Below, piece after piece: positions 49,393-62,564 of a DNA stretch of 64,000 bases. Both the position numbers and the translations under genes were made by a program. Each line of letters begins with the position of its first letter. Position 1 is the stretch's first letter. The DNA comes from Ciborinia camelliae (Eukaryota > Ascomycota > Leotiomycetes > Helotiales > Sclerotiniaceae). The stretch covers positions 673,337-737,336 of the forward strand of contig JANPYM010000008.1 in NCBI GenBank assembly GCA_025890175.1. Reading direction: 5' to 3'. The notes under the pieces are model-generated. The model saw only the letters and a list, made by a program, of their open reading frames with translations, ran no database searches and had not been told where the DNA came from.

Positions 49393-52300
49393 TAAAATAA
49401 TATCTTCAATGAGCCGTTTTAGTAAAGAAGAGATATCGTGGACTGCGCAAAATACTCCCGTTTGGAAACATCTTGAGTCGTGTCTGAGCCTTGTTTCGAG
49501 GTTCTTGGCCCGAATGCATGGAGATCGTTTTGTGTGTATTTTCCAAGCTACCATGTAGATTAAGATGAAGAGGGGAACGTCGATGATGAAGTATGGCTTG
49601 ATACATGGATAGGATGTTTAGGAAAACTTATAAATTCCTTAAATACAAGTCTACAGAATTTTGATGTTTGTGTTGGAAGATTCGTCGTCTGGGAAATAGT
49701 TATTAAATTGAACTCATATTTCAACAGTGAACTCGAAATATGGGGTTAAATTTATTGATGCTTGTCCAATCACTTGCACTTGCACTTACAACAGGATAAT
49801 ATGATAGTAATACTCAGTATAGGAATATAGGAAGATATTTTGACAGCAGTATCAATCAATACTGGGCTACTGTAGTTGCACAAAATGATCTCCTCAATCT
49901 GATTATGCAATAGTTGTTGCAGAAAATGTGCTGAATATATAAAAGAACACAGCTGACTCGGAGGCCAGATTCTAAAAATCTCAAATGCTTGCAGAAAGCT
50001 TGGATTTCGCTTCATGTGAGTCGTTGTGTACTGAGATACTTGGTGTGATCTTGGAGCTATTTTGAATACATTGATGGGAGGAGAGGTTTGTTTCAATTTT
50101 GATAAATTGATGCATGCCTAGGTAGGTATCGATGAAAAGGAAAGGATTCGACATCATCAGATGAAACAAAACAATGGGTATTCAATAAACAGGAATGATC
50201 AAATTAGAGATGGAATAGCGGGGGACTAGACGATATTCGCTACTATAGTATGGTAGAGAAGGAGTGTTGTTCTGTGTATATGTGATGGTGGAATATTATG
50301 GCAGGATGAGATGGTATGATAAGGCAAGAAGATTTCGGATATCAGTCAGAATTGAAGGGATCTACTGGAATTAGTAGAGCTGGGGCATCATTAATATCGG
50401 CCGATAGTATTTATAAAATACTCGTGTGTTGATGAGAAGCAACGGATTTCATCAAATTGATTGGACCTTAGTTAGACAAGTGGTTGTCAATAATGACCGA
50501 CTTCAAGTGTACGATTGTTGGAGTTGGGGTTGGTATAAGATGCGGTTGAGAGAAGGGTCAGGTTGTCGTCTGGACTGTACTATATTCATGCGATTCACTA
50601 GAACCGACGCGGTTGATTGAGGACCTCGGGAGTTTGGTAATTCCAGGAACAGGGGCGGGGTTGGCAGGTGAGTCTTAGCGGGAGAACACAATGAATACTT
50701 AAACTACCTACCTTAACTAGTATCTCGACTTCCTCTTCTATTGTGTAAAGACCACCTGGCATTGGTAAACACAAAATCGACTCAGCAGGAATGTCGACAT
50801 GCATGCCTAGAATTGTATACCTAGGTACCTAGGTAGTTAGTTATACACACTGGCCACTCACTCCTGCATCATGCTTCCTTCTCTCGTCTCAATTTTCTCG
50901 ATGGCCTGCAGACCTGGAGTTAGGGTGCCATATCATCCAATCTTTTTATTTTTGCTGTTTTTTTAATGAAGTCGAAATTATCAGATGGTATGGTAGTTTT
51001 GGTCAAGGGATACGTTATACTACTGAGTTACTTGTGTCTGCAGATATGATATTGAGCGGGTTACAGACTTTTGTGATCTCTGATTGATCAAATGGAGGGC
51101 TTACATATACTTGATACAGTGGGATTCAATTTGCTTGAGAAGATGTCCAAGCGGGCAACTTCGCCCGCTTATATACACCTACAGATTGTGACTTGACCCC
51201 GAGTTGGCCTAATAACCTACGCTTTCAGCAAAGCGGGGAAGCATGGCGAATAGCAGCATCATTCGGTTAGAATCGGTCTTGAGCTAACTTCTAAGGAGGT
51301 TATGAGTTCTCCAAAGGTTTTCTTTGACGTCCCCATCTCGAAAACTAAAATATGGAAAGTTAAATAATCGGGCAACGAGATCCCTCAATATCCATTTTGA
51401 GCTTTGTACAAGGATCACGAAAAGTCATGCGCAGCTTCCGGTGTGCCGTGTGTGTCATTGAATTCTTCTTTCTCTCAAGCTTTCTGCGTATTCAATTAAT
51501 GCCAGAATCATCTTCCCGAATTGAGACCTGCGATGAATTGTCTGCCCAAATTGATAACGGGCAGTTATTCTTGAGCATTCCAACAAGTTTCCGTCATCAT
51601 GCTTCATCTGATGTCGGATTTTTGCTGTTGTCTAGTTCGCTTTTGCTGTTTTTCTCTTGCCCTTTGCGCTCTTGATATGATTAGGGTTAGATGATTACCT
51701 ACAATACGCTCCCTAAATTTGATGCCAAAGTTGCGTTGTCCGCCATGAGATCCGAGCCTTGGTAAAAGCCTGATTGTACTAAACTTGGGGACAGATTCTC
51801 AGCTGACTGGGGCCTACTTAAGTAAACCTTTCGAACTAGGTGAGCACGTGGGAAAAAGCAGACCTGGAAGCTCATGGTAGTGAATGTTTTTGTGTGTCGG
51901 GAGTTCAACGCTAGGGGCTTGCTCATATCTGGTGCTAGTTATTTAGGCCCTGAAGAATTCTTCCAAGTTGCTACATGCATCAAGCCAAGAAGCAATTATG
52001 ATGGCCCAGCAAGGGTGTTGAAAGCTGGGAAGAGGCTGGGAAGCCTATATATCTTCACTATCAAGTGCTTGAATTTAACTTTCTTTGGTGAACATGGGCC
52101 AACCTACCGCTAGACGATCTGAACTATACTTTTTTGCTGGCTTTTATTACATTAATTTTCGCTGTTTCTCATAGAGATCTCACAGCTATTTGGATACACT
52201 AGAATTCTTAAAAGAATTCGCAGAATACAGAAATCACAAGTTACCCCAGTTCTCCTGGCAGTTGGCTTCTTGGTCCAGTACTAGAACATCTTAGGGAAGA

Positions 52301-53201
52301 TGTCTCGAGCCGGCCAGATATAAAGCTTAATACAAGGCTTTAGCTTGCGAGCAGAATTGTAAGGATATCTGAGATCAATGGCATAATGTACAAGTGGAAG
52401 ATTTGAGAATTGGGGGTATTTATATCCATACAGTAACGCTGGTAGCATGAATAACGGTTGACGGGGTGAATGTAGAGGGAAATATGAAGGGATGTGAGAA
52501 GCTTCTGTGAATGAATCGAATGAATCTTTTTGTGGGGAAATTAATTGGACAAGATGAGCGCAAGTGCAGGGTAACCTCATTTCACTCTTCCTATTCACCC
52601 CTTCCATGCTACCACCCCCCCTTCTTCTCAACACAACCCTATTTCCCCTCCAGAGTCTCACATCTATATATAAAGAAAGCTTCAGATTCTTCTTTCCAAT
52701 CATCAATACCCGACTAATCACAAAACTACATTATAATCATGGAGTTTGATACAACTTTGGTCATGCTCAATGTCAGGTTTGTGCAGTCCCATTTTAAGCC
52801 ATTCATCCCATCACTCGAGACGCAAATTCGTTGTATCATCTGATTTTTTTTGTCATTTATATTGTCTCTTGCATATTCAGAGGAAAATAATTGGATGCTA
52901 TTGTTATGGGCAAAACATTGTTATCATCCCAAAATCATCTCTGCAAGTAAGAGTATGATCTGATGTTGAGACTTTTGATTGTCATGTAATTCGGTTTTTT
53001 GTCATTCTTTCCATTTTCTACACCCCCCTAACTGTTGGATTATATTGAGAGTTCTCGAAGGGGATCTAGGGCCAGTCGATTCAACTTGATTGATGAATGA
53101 TCTCGCGCCGTTATCTGAAGCCTCCCACCTTCAAAATTGATCAGGTGCTCGAAGCTTTGTCTGAACAAAATCGGTGGATCGTTGGGAGCTTTAAATATTA
53201 G

Positions 53202-53759
53202 ATGGTTTACCAGCAAATTTGTTACAGCTCCGATGAAGTGAATATTGAAGAGATTTTACATAGATGTGATCGATTAGTAGGAATGAGGAGATCTCTAGCT
53301 ACGCCAAGGTGGTATAGTGGGGTATGTGAATGGTGCGGATTCATTATTCCATCACATTCCTCTTTCCCCTCCACGAACTCATATATTCAATATAAACCAG
53401 CTTCAAACTCATCTTTGAGCCTCCCAAAGATTCTACCGAACGACTGCGACAGATCACATTCCATGCTTTGGATATATTCAACATTCTCCAATAAGACGCT
53501 GTGCAAATCATCAGGCCCTGATAATACTGCATTTCCGACACACAAGTTTGTGTTGATGAAGAAGTTTAATATTAGGCTAGGGGATATTAGTGTTGTTGGT
53601 AAGCTAGTAGGTAAGTTGCTGTTCTTTGTTATGTTTATTTCGAGTATTGAGGATAGGATGATAGTGTTTTTGAATCATCATTCTCACTGTTCCTACTATC
53701 CTGATATTCTAAATACTAGCTCATGGCAAACTAGAGCGACCATGAAACGGACCCAATAG
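53202..53759 (+). other. Unrecognised 185-aa ORF
   Basis: ATG-initiated frame with eight cysteines and a hydrophobic segment near residues 130-150. It is longer than expected by chance, but I recognise no family and see no promoter signal. Possibly a decayed gene. Confidence 0.18.
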
Positions 53760-56304
53760 CTTCCGCTCCTTGTATTTCTGTGGTTCATTGTCCTTCCTAA
53801 TGCTCACCAATACATCCAAATCCAAGATATTATATCAACTCCAAAGTTGAAGCCAGTCAGCAATGTCACCAAGTACAAACAATTGGAAGTGAATATTTAG
53901 CTACGTAGCTCATTGTATTGATTGTACATGTGCGTTTCTAGATTGTCTGTTACAGAACAAGGGGATTAGCTTCCCATCAATTGTCATATTTTTCTAATAG
54001 TACAATAAAAGAAGTAGGTTGTGTTTTCTTTGTGTACTAAGATATTCTAGAATATATGATGGCGAGAAAAAGGCATATGAGATTGAATAACTAAGGTGGC
54101 AGAGAGGTACATGCGCGCTTGAGAATTTTTAAATTGGTGAAATGTCAGTTGGTTGCCAGTGAAGAAGATACTGTTGTGACGATATCAACGCCTACTTTTC
54201 ATCTAATTTATCATTTTCGCTGTCTCTCCTCGTATACATGCGGGTTATCAGATGGTATAGATGTTGAGGAATTTATTTCACAATAATGCTACCTTGTAGC
54301 TGGCGGAAAGGAGCAGAAGTCTGGGGGATAGTCGTTTCCCGGATTCAACCTGTTTGAGGAACATTCGACAATGGCCTGAAGGGCAACTTTTAAAGCAAGC
54401 TGTTCGGGCAAGATTCACGCTAAAGAAACTAAGCCGTTCACCCAAAGTGAATGAGAAAAGCATAGACAAGAATTATAGTGAATAGGTGTGGGCTTTCTAC
54501 CACCTGCATCTCCAACTTCGAGCCCTTAAAAGCACAAATCAAAATGACAAAGGTAGCTCCAAGTAAATTAAGAGATGGAAAAACTATACCTATAATTGCG
54601 TGCCCTGAGAGACGCTTCCAAGGAGATTGTCCGAAGTCCATGGCAAGCCATAAATGCACCCATCAGGTCGGGATTACAGATCGCATGTCCCACCATAGTT
54701 AAGATGAATACCACCAGACAAAATAGATGGGCGATACATGGAGAATGGATCCTACAGCTTTACTTTCTGGAACATAATCTTTACAACCTGCACCTTTCAT
54801 CAAAATTTCACATTTCCAAAACGTCTGATAGACTTGGAACAAGACAGAGCATTAGATGATTGTCAGATTATGACAATGACACCCGCATCTTCAGCTGATA
54901 ATCTCATCTCAACTATCCCATCGACACGAAACATACCTATCATCCGAGTATGATATCTCACAAAAGTTCAAGTTACAACAATCGAGTTCTTTGCATCAGC
55001 ATCCTGGAATGAGGAGAAAGATTGCAGACTACCTGGAATCGAAGATGCTACTTTTGATTGTTAGTTGCATTCTAGGCACTCTGTGAAATCTGGCCAGACC
55101 TTACAGACTACGTTGAATCATTTATAATTGTTGATGGAGATGATTTAGCTGGAGGTGCGGGGTTTAGTTCATGCTCTTGCTTGATTTAAATTCCTTTTTA
55201 TGTCCGCCAAATGAGGGGCAATTTTGGCTAGTCCACAGATTCACTAACTAACTTACCACTTTTCGGGTTACTGCGCCTCTATATCTTGGTCGAAGAGATC
55301 ACTTACAGAATCTAACTTTTAAGTCTGGAATAGATCAAGTCTCCTGGTAGGGGTTTGTTTCCTGGTTGAATTTGGCCAGCCCTATATTCAATTCCAACTT
55401 TTGTCCAAATTGCCTCCCGTATTCTGGTCTCATAAACTTTCTTATCTTATCACTTTCGCCGAAAGTCTTCATTGTTGCCACTAATGACTTTTTGCTCTCT
55501 TTTATTTATGTTTATGGAAATATCAGACTATAGTAATTTTCCCTCACCGAGAGGCCCTGGATCAATGAGCGCGTGAAGCTGAAATATATGCTTCGGACTT
55601 GAGGTAGAGAAGGTTCCAAAAATCTGATTCGTATTTGATTATAGAATATTCATTAGTTGATATTGGAGCGCTCCTGGTGTCTCTTATAAGGTCTGGGTAG
55701 TTCAACCACATCCTACAAAAAACGCTCGTTTAATTAAGTGACAGTGAATTTAGCAATATGATGGATCCAATACTACCGTATGTATTCAAAGAACAATGTA
55801 TGTGAGCATATGATACAACTGCACGTGAATGGGATTCAAGAACAAGGCATCATGTTCATGTTTTCCCCAATTCAATCATATTAGAAGTCACCTCGAAAAT
55901 TGACCATCTATTCTAAGCATCCTCCAACCTAGCTACTCCGCCTCCGTCTTTATATAACCCCTTCTTTCCCATGAAGAAAAGACTTTACTCAACTTCCCCA
56001 GATGCGTTGAAAGTACCCCAACAGGGTTTCGATGAACTTGGGCTGGAGGCTCGGGATTTTCTCATCAGGTTCTTGCATTCCCCATCTTAACATTCCATAC
56101 CTACCTACCTACTTAACTTATTTACTACTGATATTTTCTATAATACTAGGTATTGTACTAGGATTATTTCCTTGATCATTTATTTACGTTGCCACTTTTT
56201 GTAAATTAATAAGTTGGGACTATGACAAACTCATTGTTTAGAACTGAGATGATGAATATTCAATTATAGTCCAAGAGCATAGGTTATGGGCGTAGTATCT
56301 TGTT

Positions 56305-56505
56305 CTATTTAACAAGAAGTGTTACTGCGAGTTCTTCTTGTGAGCTTTGCTGGTGCACATATTCTGAAAGTCTCTCCCCGTGAGAGATTTTTATATGTCG
56401 CTCCGGACTCCGGGGATTTTCTAATCCCTGGAAAGAAACCAAAGAGTTAGGTATTGAATATGTGGACAGTGAATACTTCACCTTGAGGAGTGTGTCACCG
56501 GACAT
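56305..56505 (-). other. Possible spliced microgene, 48 aa
   Basis: Exons 56505-56482 and 56427-56305 flank a 54-nt intron with all expected signals: GTGAAG donor, CCTAACTC branch site, pyrimidine tract and TTCCAG acceptor. The spliced frame encodes a hydrophilic 48-residue peptide rich in Glu, Ser and Arg. The intron is itself in frame and stop-free, so retention would give a 66-aa form. No homology is known to me. The quality of the intron is the main argument for it being real. Confidence 0.33.
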
Positions 56506-56743
56506 TGAATGTGGAGTATTGGCGAAGGTAGTGCATTAGGCAAGATACTATCTTTCCAATGACGGACGAGTCATATTGGATCGCATCACTTACAAAGTTG
56601 AATAAGGGATTTCAATAATGATTGCAGAATATCCTGGGATTAATTGTGAACTCTTTGATCATCCAGTCTTATACCATTCAAGTACATAAATTCCCTCTCT
56701 ACCACCTCTCCTCATCACTCCCAACCCCATTTACTCCCACATT

Positions 56744-57682
56744 TCAGCCTTCCCTCACACCCTCCCCACTAACCGGCCTCTCATAAAAGAAAAACTCGAT
56801 CTTCGGCCTCCCCCTCCACTTCTCCGGCACCTCAACCTCAATATACCTATCCGGCACGGCCCTAAATCCATGACTCTCATACAAATGTTTCGCGATAATC
56901 GTGCCCTCGATAAACGCCGGTAAGTTGAGGGAATCGGCTATGGCGGTACCGTATTTCATGAGGAGGGTGCCTGCGCCGAGACGTTGATGGGAGGGGTGTG
57001 TTGTTAGCATGTCTAGAACTGGGGGCCGGTTAGACATATGTGGATTTGTGGGGATTAGGAGACTCGGAAAGGAAAGGAAAGGAGGTGGTACGTACTAACG
57101 CATGGCTCACCCTTCGAGCGACGAATTTGATGTTGATGAATCCAATTCACAAGATACTCGGCCCATTCATTTGAATCTTCATCTGGATGCCAATTCACAG
57201 TAATTCGTTCTCTTTTCTGTTCTTCACTTAATGGTTCTGTATGTACGAGCCATTTTGCTGCACTTATGATGGTTCCTTGACTTATCCTCAGTATATTTCA
57301 TAGAAACTCAATGTGTCAACAACCTCCTCCAACAATGGGGGTTTAAGGACATGATGTATGCACAGAAAGTGTGAATATGAGGAAGAAGAAAAAATGAAAA
57401 CATACCCTCCCCATCAACGACCTTAACATACCTGGCCGACTTATCCTCCACCCAGCTATCAATCAATCTCTTCGCAGCCTTCTCTCCATCCTCCGTTTTA
57501 GGATACAAAACGAAGAAAAATGGTTCGTGTGGATTGCTAAAGGCGGCTATTTGTTGAGAGAGAAGAGCCGGACCGTCAACGAGGGGATCGCAGGGGAGGA
57601 GGCGGAGGTTGGATTTGGATTTGGATTTGGGGGCGGCAATGGGGACAGGGTGGTGGATGGTGGTAGAGGGGTGGGAAGTCAT
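56744..57682 (-). CDS. GNAT-family N-acetyltransferase
   Basis: Three exons read downward, 57682-57406, 57275-57096 and 57018-56744, give 243 aa. Donors are GTATGT and GTACGT; introns are 130 and 77 nt. The ATG at 57682 is the first in frame. The first 60 residues carry a disordered Lys/Ser/Pro segment and the LRLLPCDPLVDGPAL start typical of fungal GNATs. The strand pattern GTIISAAKWLV leads to the acetyl-CoA-binding motif A, ILDMLTTHPSHQRLGAG, with the Q-R-x-G-x-G loop. Motif B follows as the segment ending KHLYESHGFRAV. This fold transfers acetyl from acetyl-CoA to an amine. The substrate is unknown; fungal members of this shape are often detoxification enzymes of unassigned specificity. 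Confidence 0.88.
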
Positions 57683-58941
57683 CTTTTGGGTAGAGGTGAA
57701 TATCTGGGGGTAAAATGGTTCTATGATGCCGGTAGAGATGGCACAGCACAGCACTCAAATATGAAATCTATGAGATAGGTAATGTACGATTCCAATTGTC
57801 AACCTATCAACCTGTCAACCAATAAGCAGGCCACAAACCCGCCGCACAGCCACCACCACCTGCATAATCTCAATCTTTCCAAAGCCAGTGCCGTGAAGCA
57901 TAAAAGAAAACACCAACACACACACTGATTCCAAAACCGCACCAACAATCTCAAAATATGCACCGGCACACCCGGGGGCGACCAGCAAATCGGATTATAG
58001 AATGATGCGGTTCAACCTGGCCTAGAGGCCAAGTTGCGGGTCCTGTGAACCCCTGTTTTTATGATTTGAGTTTCTCCACAACGGATAACTCCGCACAGAT
58101 CCCCGTATATCAGTGCATGATGGAAGTCAGGGTATGGGATATGCTTAAAAATACCTATTGGCCGTCTCGAAATGCTGATTACGCGGCATAAACAGGGAAA
58201 TCAAGAAAGGGAAGCATTAAGCATAATCACAAGCAGAAGGATCAACAAGCTTGCTCGCACGGATGAACCGTTGCATCAGTATTTGCACAGGGGAGAAAGA
58301 GGGGAATGTGTGGGTCATATACGGATATGATTTATTGAACGCCGCGTGAAGTGTGATATGATGATTAGCCGATGGGATTGGAAGTTTGATACTTCCGGAC
58401 AATATGGGGAATCCGGATCCCAAAACGCTGTAATCATAGAAGCAGAGATAACATGGACTGTAACATGCACATCGCTGATTCGCTTCGTGGGAAGCTTTTG
58501 TCCCGAAAGTTCGGAACCCAATCGGCATTTCGCGATAAAATGAATTAAAAAATCGGGACTTGTGGGTCGTTAATTACATTGACGTAGTGGTACTTTCCCT
58601 TCCTGTGTTCATGGTCCGAAGATTAATTTCTCATTATTTGGAGGTCTTGACAGTGTGCGAGGCTTTGGATGAGTGATGCGGCGTGCTGACTCTGCTGAAG
58701 CGATGAATGCCGGCTTGCATGAAATTTGCTTGAACGACTCACCGAGAAATGGGAAATGGGAAATATGACAGTCGGTGCCTGAAAGTTTCTCATAATTCGT
58801 TAAAATTACCAAAATTAGGTTTTCTATGATCTAAATGCGAATAGCTAGGTAGGTAGCACGACTCACGAGCGATAAATCAGTCAGATAAAAACAGTATGTG
58901 ATACTATATACCGACAACTTTTGATATTTCCAAACATTCAT
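57683..58941. other. Intergenic region between acetyltransferase and permease
   Basis: No gene recognised. It holds the acetyltransferase promoter (adjacent to 57683) and the permease 3' flank. Open frames at 58217-58528 on both strands are short and lack domains. Confidence 0.55.
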
Positions 58942-60816
58942 CTACTGCTGTCTTCTGGTAGAATTAACGATTGGCCACTTGTACGCGTGTTTGCCCCAGA
59001 TCATGTAGAACGCTACGCTGTAAATAATAGCTCCAGCAAAAATGACACAGGACCAATTCATAGTGACTGGAGTAACGACTTGAGTACTAGGCCAAAAGCT
59101 GAAGAACATGGTGATCATCGAGTAAATCAGCCCGGCGATATTGACGATAGGACCAAGAATTGGCCCCATTTGCCATGGTCCCCAACGTATCCTGTCTTTG
59201 ACAGGGTCTTTTCGGAGACGTTTTTTGAGGAGTAGGACGATGGGAATCATGTATGAGGTGTAAAATGCCGCAACATTTACAGATACGATCGAGTTGAACG
59301 CCGCAGTGCTTCCGATATTGATGAGTGCCAAGAGAAGTGAGATAATGGCGCTGACAAGGATAGAATATATCGGCAGTGCTGTTGGTTCATGCACCTGTAA
59401 GAAAAAGTCAGACAAAATCCACGCACGAAATGGTGTGGAACGGCTACTTACGCGAGAAATGTATGTGCTGCCTGGTACTCCATTATCTCGCGCGAAAGAC
59501 CATAGTAAACGTGAAGCAGTTGCCATGATTCCAATGGCCGCAGCGAATAAGATTATTAGTATGATGCATGTCATTCCAGTTGCAGCAGCATTACTATTAG
59601 TAGCCTGCTTGAATATCTCAATGAATGGAAATCCAGTAGACGAGGTGAGAGCATCATGGATGTCTCCGAGACAGAAGAGGAGGGCAATTAGCACTGCGAA
59701 ACCCAAAATGCCATTCAAAACAATAGTACTGATCATCGCCCAAGGTACGACTGTCGAGGCGTTGTAGATTTCTTCACTCATATGGCAAGCGGAATCGGCT
59801 CCTTGAACGGATATTAGCTCTATTCTCTTATGAACACAGTAGGAAATCAGTGAACAGTTAGTCTTACCGAGAAATGAGAAAACACTTGTAATCAAGCCGA
59901 TAAAGAATGATATTCCATCTGAGGACCAACCACCCCCATTGACAAAAGTAGCAAAGACATCGCTTGGTTTTCCATGAGGTGCAAGATAGACTAGCGGAAT
60001 AAGAACACCAAAGAATCCAAGTATATGGATGCAAAGAACCAGTCCTTCAATCTTCGGCAACCAACGGGCCAAATAAGTATTAACGAACAAAATAAAAGCT
60101 AGAACCGCATAGAATATTAAGGTTGCTTGCCATCTTTCGGGGACGTAGGTTGGATGGTTCAATATTACCAATGCTTGGACTAATGTTGCGCAAAGGAAAG
60201 CGACGCTTGCTTGGCCTGCTTGCCAGCCAATAACCGTAAGCCAGCCTGTCATGTATGAGAGGAACTTTGCGTGGGACTTGGGGGCGAGAATCGACACCCA
60301 GTGGTATTGACCGCCGCTCAATGGCATCCTGAGTTCTTCTGTCAGGTTTATATACTCTTGGTGGAAAGGTTATACGAACATCGAGGACATCTCTGCCAAA
60401 CTTGCAACAGTACATAATGTACCAATGAAGCAAAAAATATATCCATACTGGATATCGAAGATTAGTATATTCCAGCAGTATTTGAGTTTAGGTGAAACTG
60501 CGATGGAAAACTTACAACTAACCCCGCCGGTCCACCGTTTTGAAACCCGTAAAGGAAGACAGCAAACATTCCTTCCCATGTTGAAAGTAAACTACAGACG
60601 AAACCCGCAATCGACAGGAAGCCAAAATTACGCTTGATTATTTCAGCTTTGTTCGTGATATTTGCACTTGGCACATACCTTCAATTGCTGACGTTTTCCA
60701 AAATATGCCATTTCTCGATCATCTCTGCTCGTATTTCCTCTCGATCGGGCATGAGGAATATCAGCAAAGGAGTTCGACCTAGCGATCACACCCAATTCCA
60801 CATTCTTATCCTCCAT
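58942..60816 (-). CDS. APC-superfamily permease, choline/GABA type
   Basis: Six exons read downward: 60816-60679, 60632-60516, 60447-60380, 60328-59868, 59801-59452 and 59394-58942, giving 528 aa. Introns are 46, 68, 51, 66 and 57 nt; the third has the unusual GTTCGT donor. The ATG at 60816 is the first after an in-frame stop. A hydrophilic N-tail is followed by about 12 membrane spans, including the family segments NGGPAGLV, SGGQYHWVSI, ADSACHMSEE and ARDNGVPGS. This is the amino acid/choline transporter group (Hnm1, Uga4 and relatives), proton-coupled importers of choline, GABA or polyamines at the plasma membrane. The exact substrate cannot be read from sequence. A 6-codon uORF lies at 60850-60870. 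Confidence 0.9.
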
Positions 60817-62564
60817 GATGACAATAATAAAAAAGCTATACGGGGAAAACTAATTGCTGTACAAGCTCATGGAGAACGGACAATAGTAATCAGAATGAAG
60901 AGAGAATGAAGCAAAAGAAAACCAACAGCGGGGATTGAGAGCTATCTGCCTTCTTGAAGATTCACTGCAGTCAGTCTGCAGAATAGAAAACCTTGCATGG
61001 ATCACCGAGTAGCAGATAGGGAAAAAGAAATCCTTGACACCCACCTACACCTACACCTACCAGGCTACCAGCCTACCTACCACCCACCTACAGTTCAAAA
61101 TAACTTTATAAGACAGGATGAACTGTCTCATTTGCACTATTTGGTTAAATTCGATGCATCGAATTGGAGCAGGCTGCATTCTAGATAATGTCTGGACTCC
61201 ATGATACGTTTGTTGATGCAAGGGATAAATTTGATAACCTAGGGAGGTATGAATAGATAGGAGTGGAGGTAGTAGATACTGTACCCACCTCGTAGACTAG
61301 TAGGCTGCTTACCTAATCATACAGAAGACCGGGCTACAAACTTATAATAATAATAGCAATCAAATGAAGCGTTTCCTATCAGAGTTAGCCAGCCTATTCA
61401 CGCGCTATCGGTAAAATGCTAGTTTATGCTAAGTTGATAGACGCCTCATTGACGCTGTAGCACACACCATCAAAACATGATTGCTCTGTTATTGAGGAGA
61501 CAACAACCATTGACATTGGCATTGGCATGATGATTGGCCCAGTTGGCGACACAAGTGAGCATATACAAAAGTCGTTTTACTAATGCTAACTTGATCCTGA
61601 ATGTGATACCAATTATTCATCTCCTATAGATACCTTGTATGCCTCCGCTTTTAATATATCACTCGACTATTGAATTGTCTCTCATCTCTCCATATAGATT
61701 CCCAGCTATCTGGAAATTATCCTGTCTTCTTGATCGACGGATCACGAGCTAGGCGACGTATGATCTGGGCATTGAGGAAATTATGCTCCCCAGTCTCCCA
61801 AGTCCCTTGTGTCCAATCAATTATCACAAATTCGACGCCTCAAACTTGTACGACAAGCTTGCGTCCAGGAAAAAATAACATCTAGATTCACAACCCCAGA
61901 GTAACCTGTCAATACCATGGCAATAACATTGTGTAACCTGATGAGAGCGTTTTGGCGCTGTTGGGAACCCAAACCGTTTCATTCGAGCCATGAACAACTT
62001 CAAAGAGAAATTTGTTTGGATCCCTATTCCATCCTGCATGATTGGCATATTGTGGCACAGCTGGACCAAAACCGTGGTATTGATATCTGGGATCAAGGAT
62101 CCAGCAATGCTCATGGGGAAGTGATTGCAATTATGACGCCTCAAAAAAATCTCGAGACATACTTCGTAGGTCCGACCGAACAATTGTTACCAAATTTCCG
62201 AATTGAAGAATCCAATCAAGTGATTGAACTGTTCTATTGTTTATTATCATTTTCATCAGGTGCATCGTCATAGAGTTGTTATTGCTATGGGCACATTCTG
62301 CTTTTAACAGTTAGAGCAAGCATCATAAACTCGGGAGTATAGAATTTGTTTTTCCAAGGTGGCATATGTACCGCAAAGTTGTGCTCCCTTGCATCGTCCC
62401 AGCGAAATTCTTTTTTCACCAACTCCATGGATCGTGCTTTGATCAGAAATTCCCAAGTTCTTTTACAATTGACGAATATATGCAAGAATCGGGATTGGAG
62501 AGATGTATATCTCATTCCAGTGCCATTCATTCATACTTTTCACTATCATTAAACTATTCTCACA
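60817..62564. promoter_or_regulatory. Divergent region between permease and receptor genes
   Basis: 1.75 kb. The permease side carries a short uORF (60850-60870, 6 codons) and CTAC-rich microsatellites near 61041-61090. The receptor side has no obvious TATA box. Between 61824 and 62530 the minus strand holds fragmentary open frames, listed separately. Confidence 0.5.
61824..62530 (-). pseudogene. Unrecognised coding remnant in several frames
   Basis: An 81-codon ATG frame (62530-62285) is protein-like, with a Trp/Asp/Arg-rich middle. A second open stretch in the same direction (62130-61909) contains a Gly/Pro/Tyr-rich segment and conserved-looking aromatic residues. Stops and frame changes separate them, and I found no splice pair joining them cleanly. 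It could be a decayed gene or chance; no family recognised. Confidence 0.2.

Larger units (their letters stand above)
46409..56304. other. Second gene-poor stretch, about 9.9 kb
   Basis: No conserved gene recognised. It includes a CGTCT repeat (46791-46808), two unusually long unrecognised ORFs (listed), and two promoter-like spots. One is TATATATAAAG near 52665 followed by a pyrimidine/A-rich leader and an ATG at 52740 opening 34 codons. The other is TTATATAACC near 55951 with an ATG at 55972 opening 39 codons. TAGG/CTAC microsatellites occur near 50818-50836 and 56100-56112. Confidence 0.45.

Noticed and set aside
53344..55972. Paralogous small genes at 52740 and 55972
   Set aside because: Both have TATA-like leaders and share a short TCAGGTT-containing stretch, but the similarity does not extend beyond about 25 bases.
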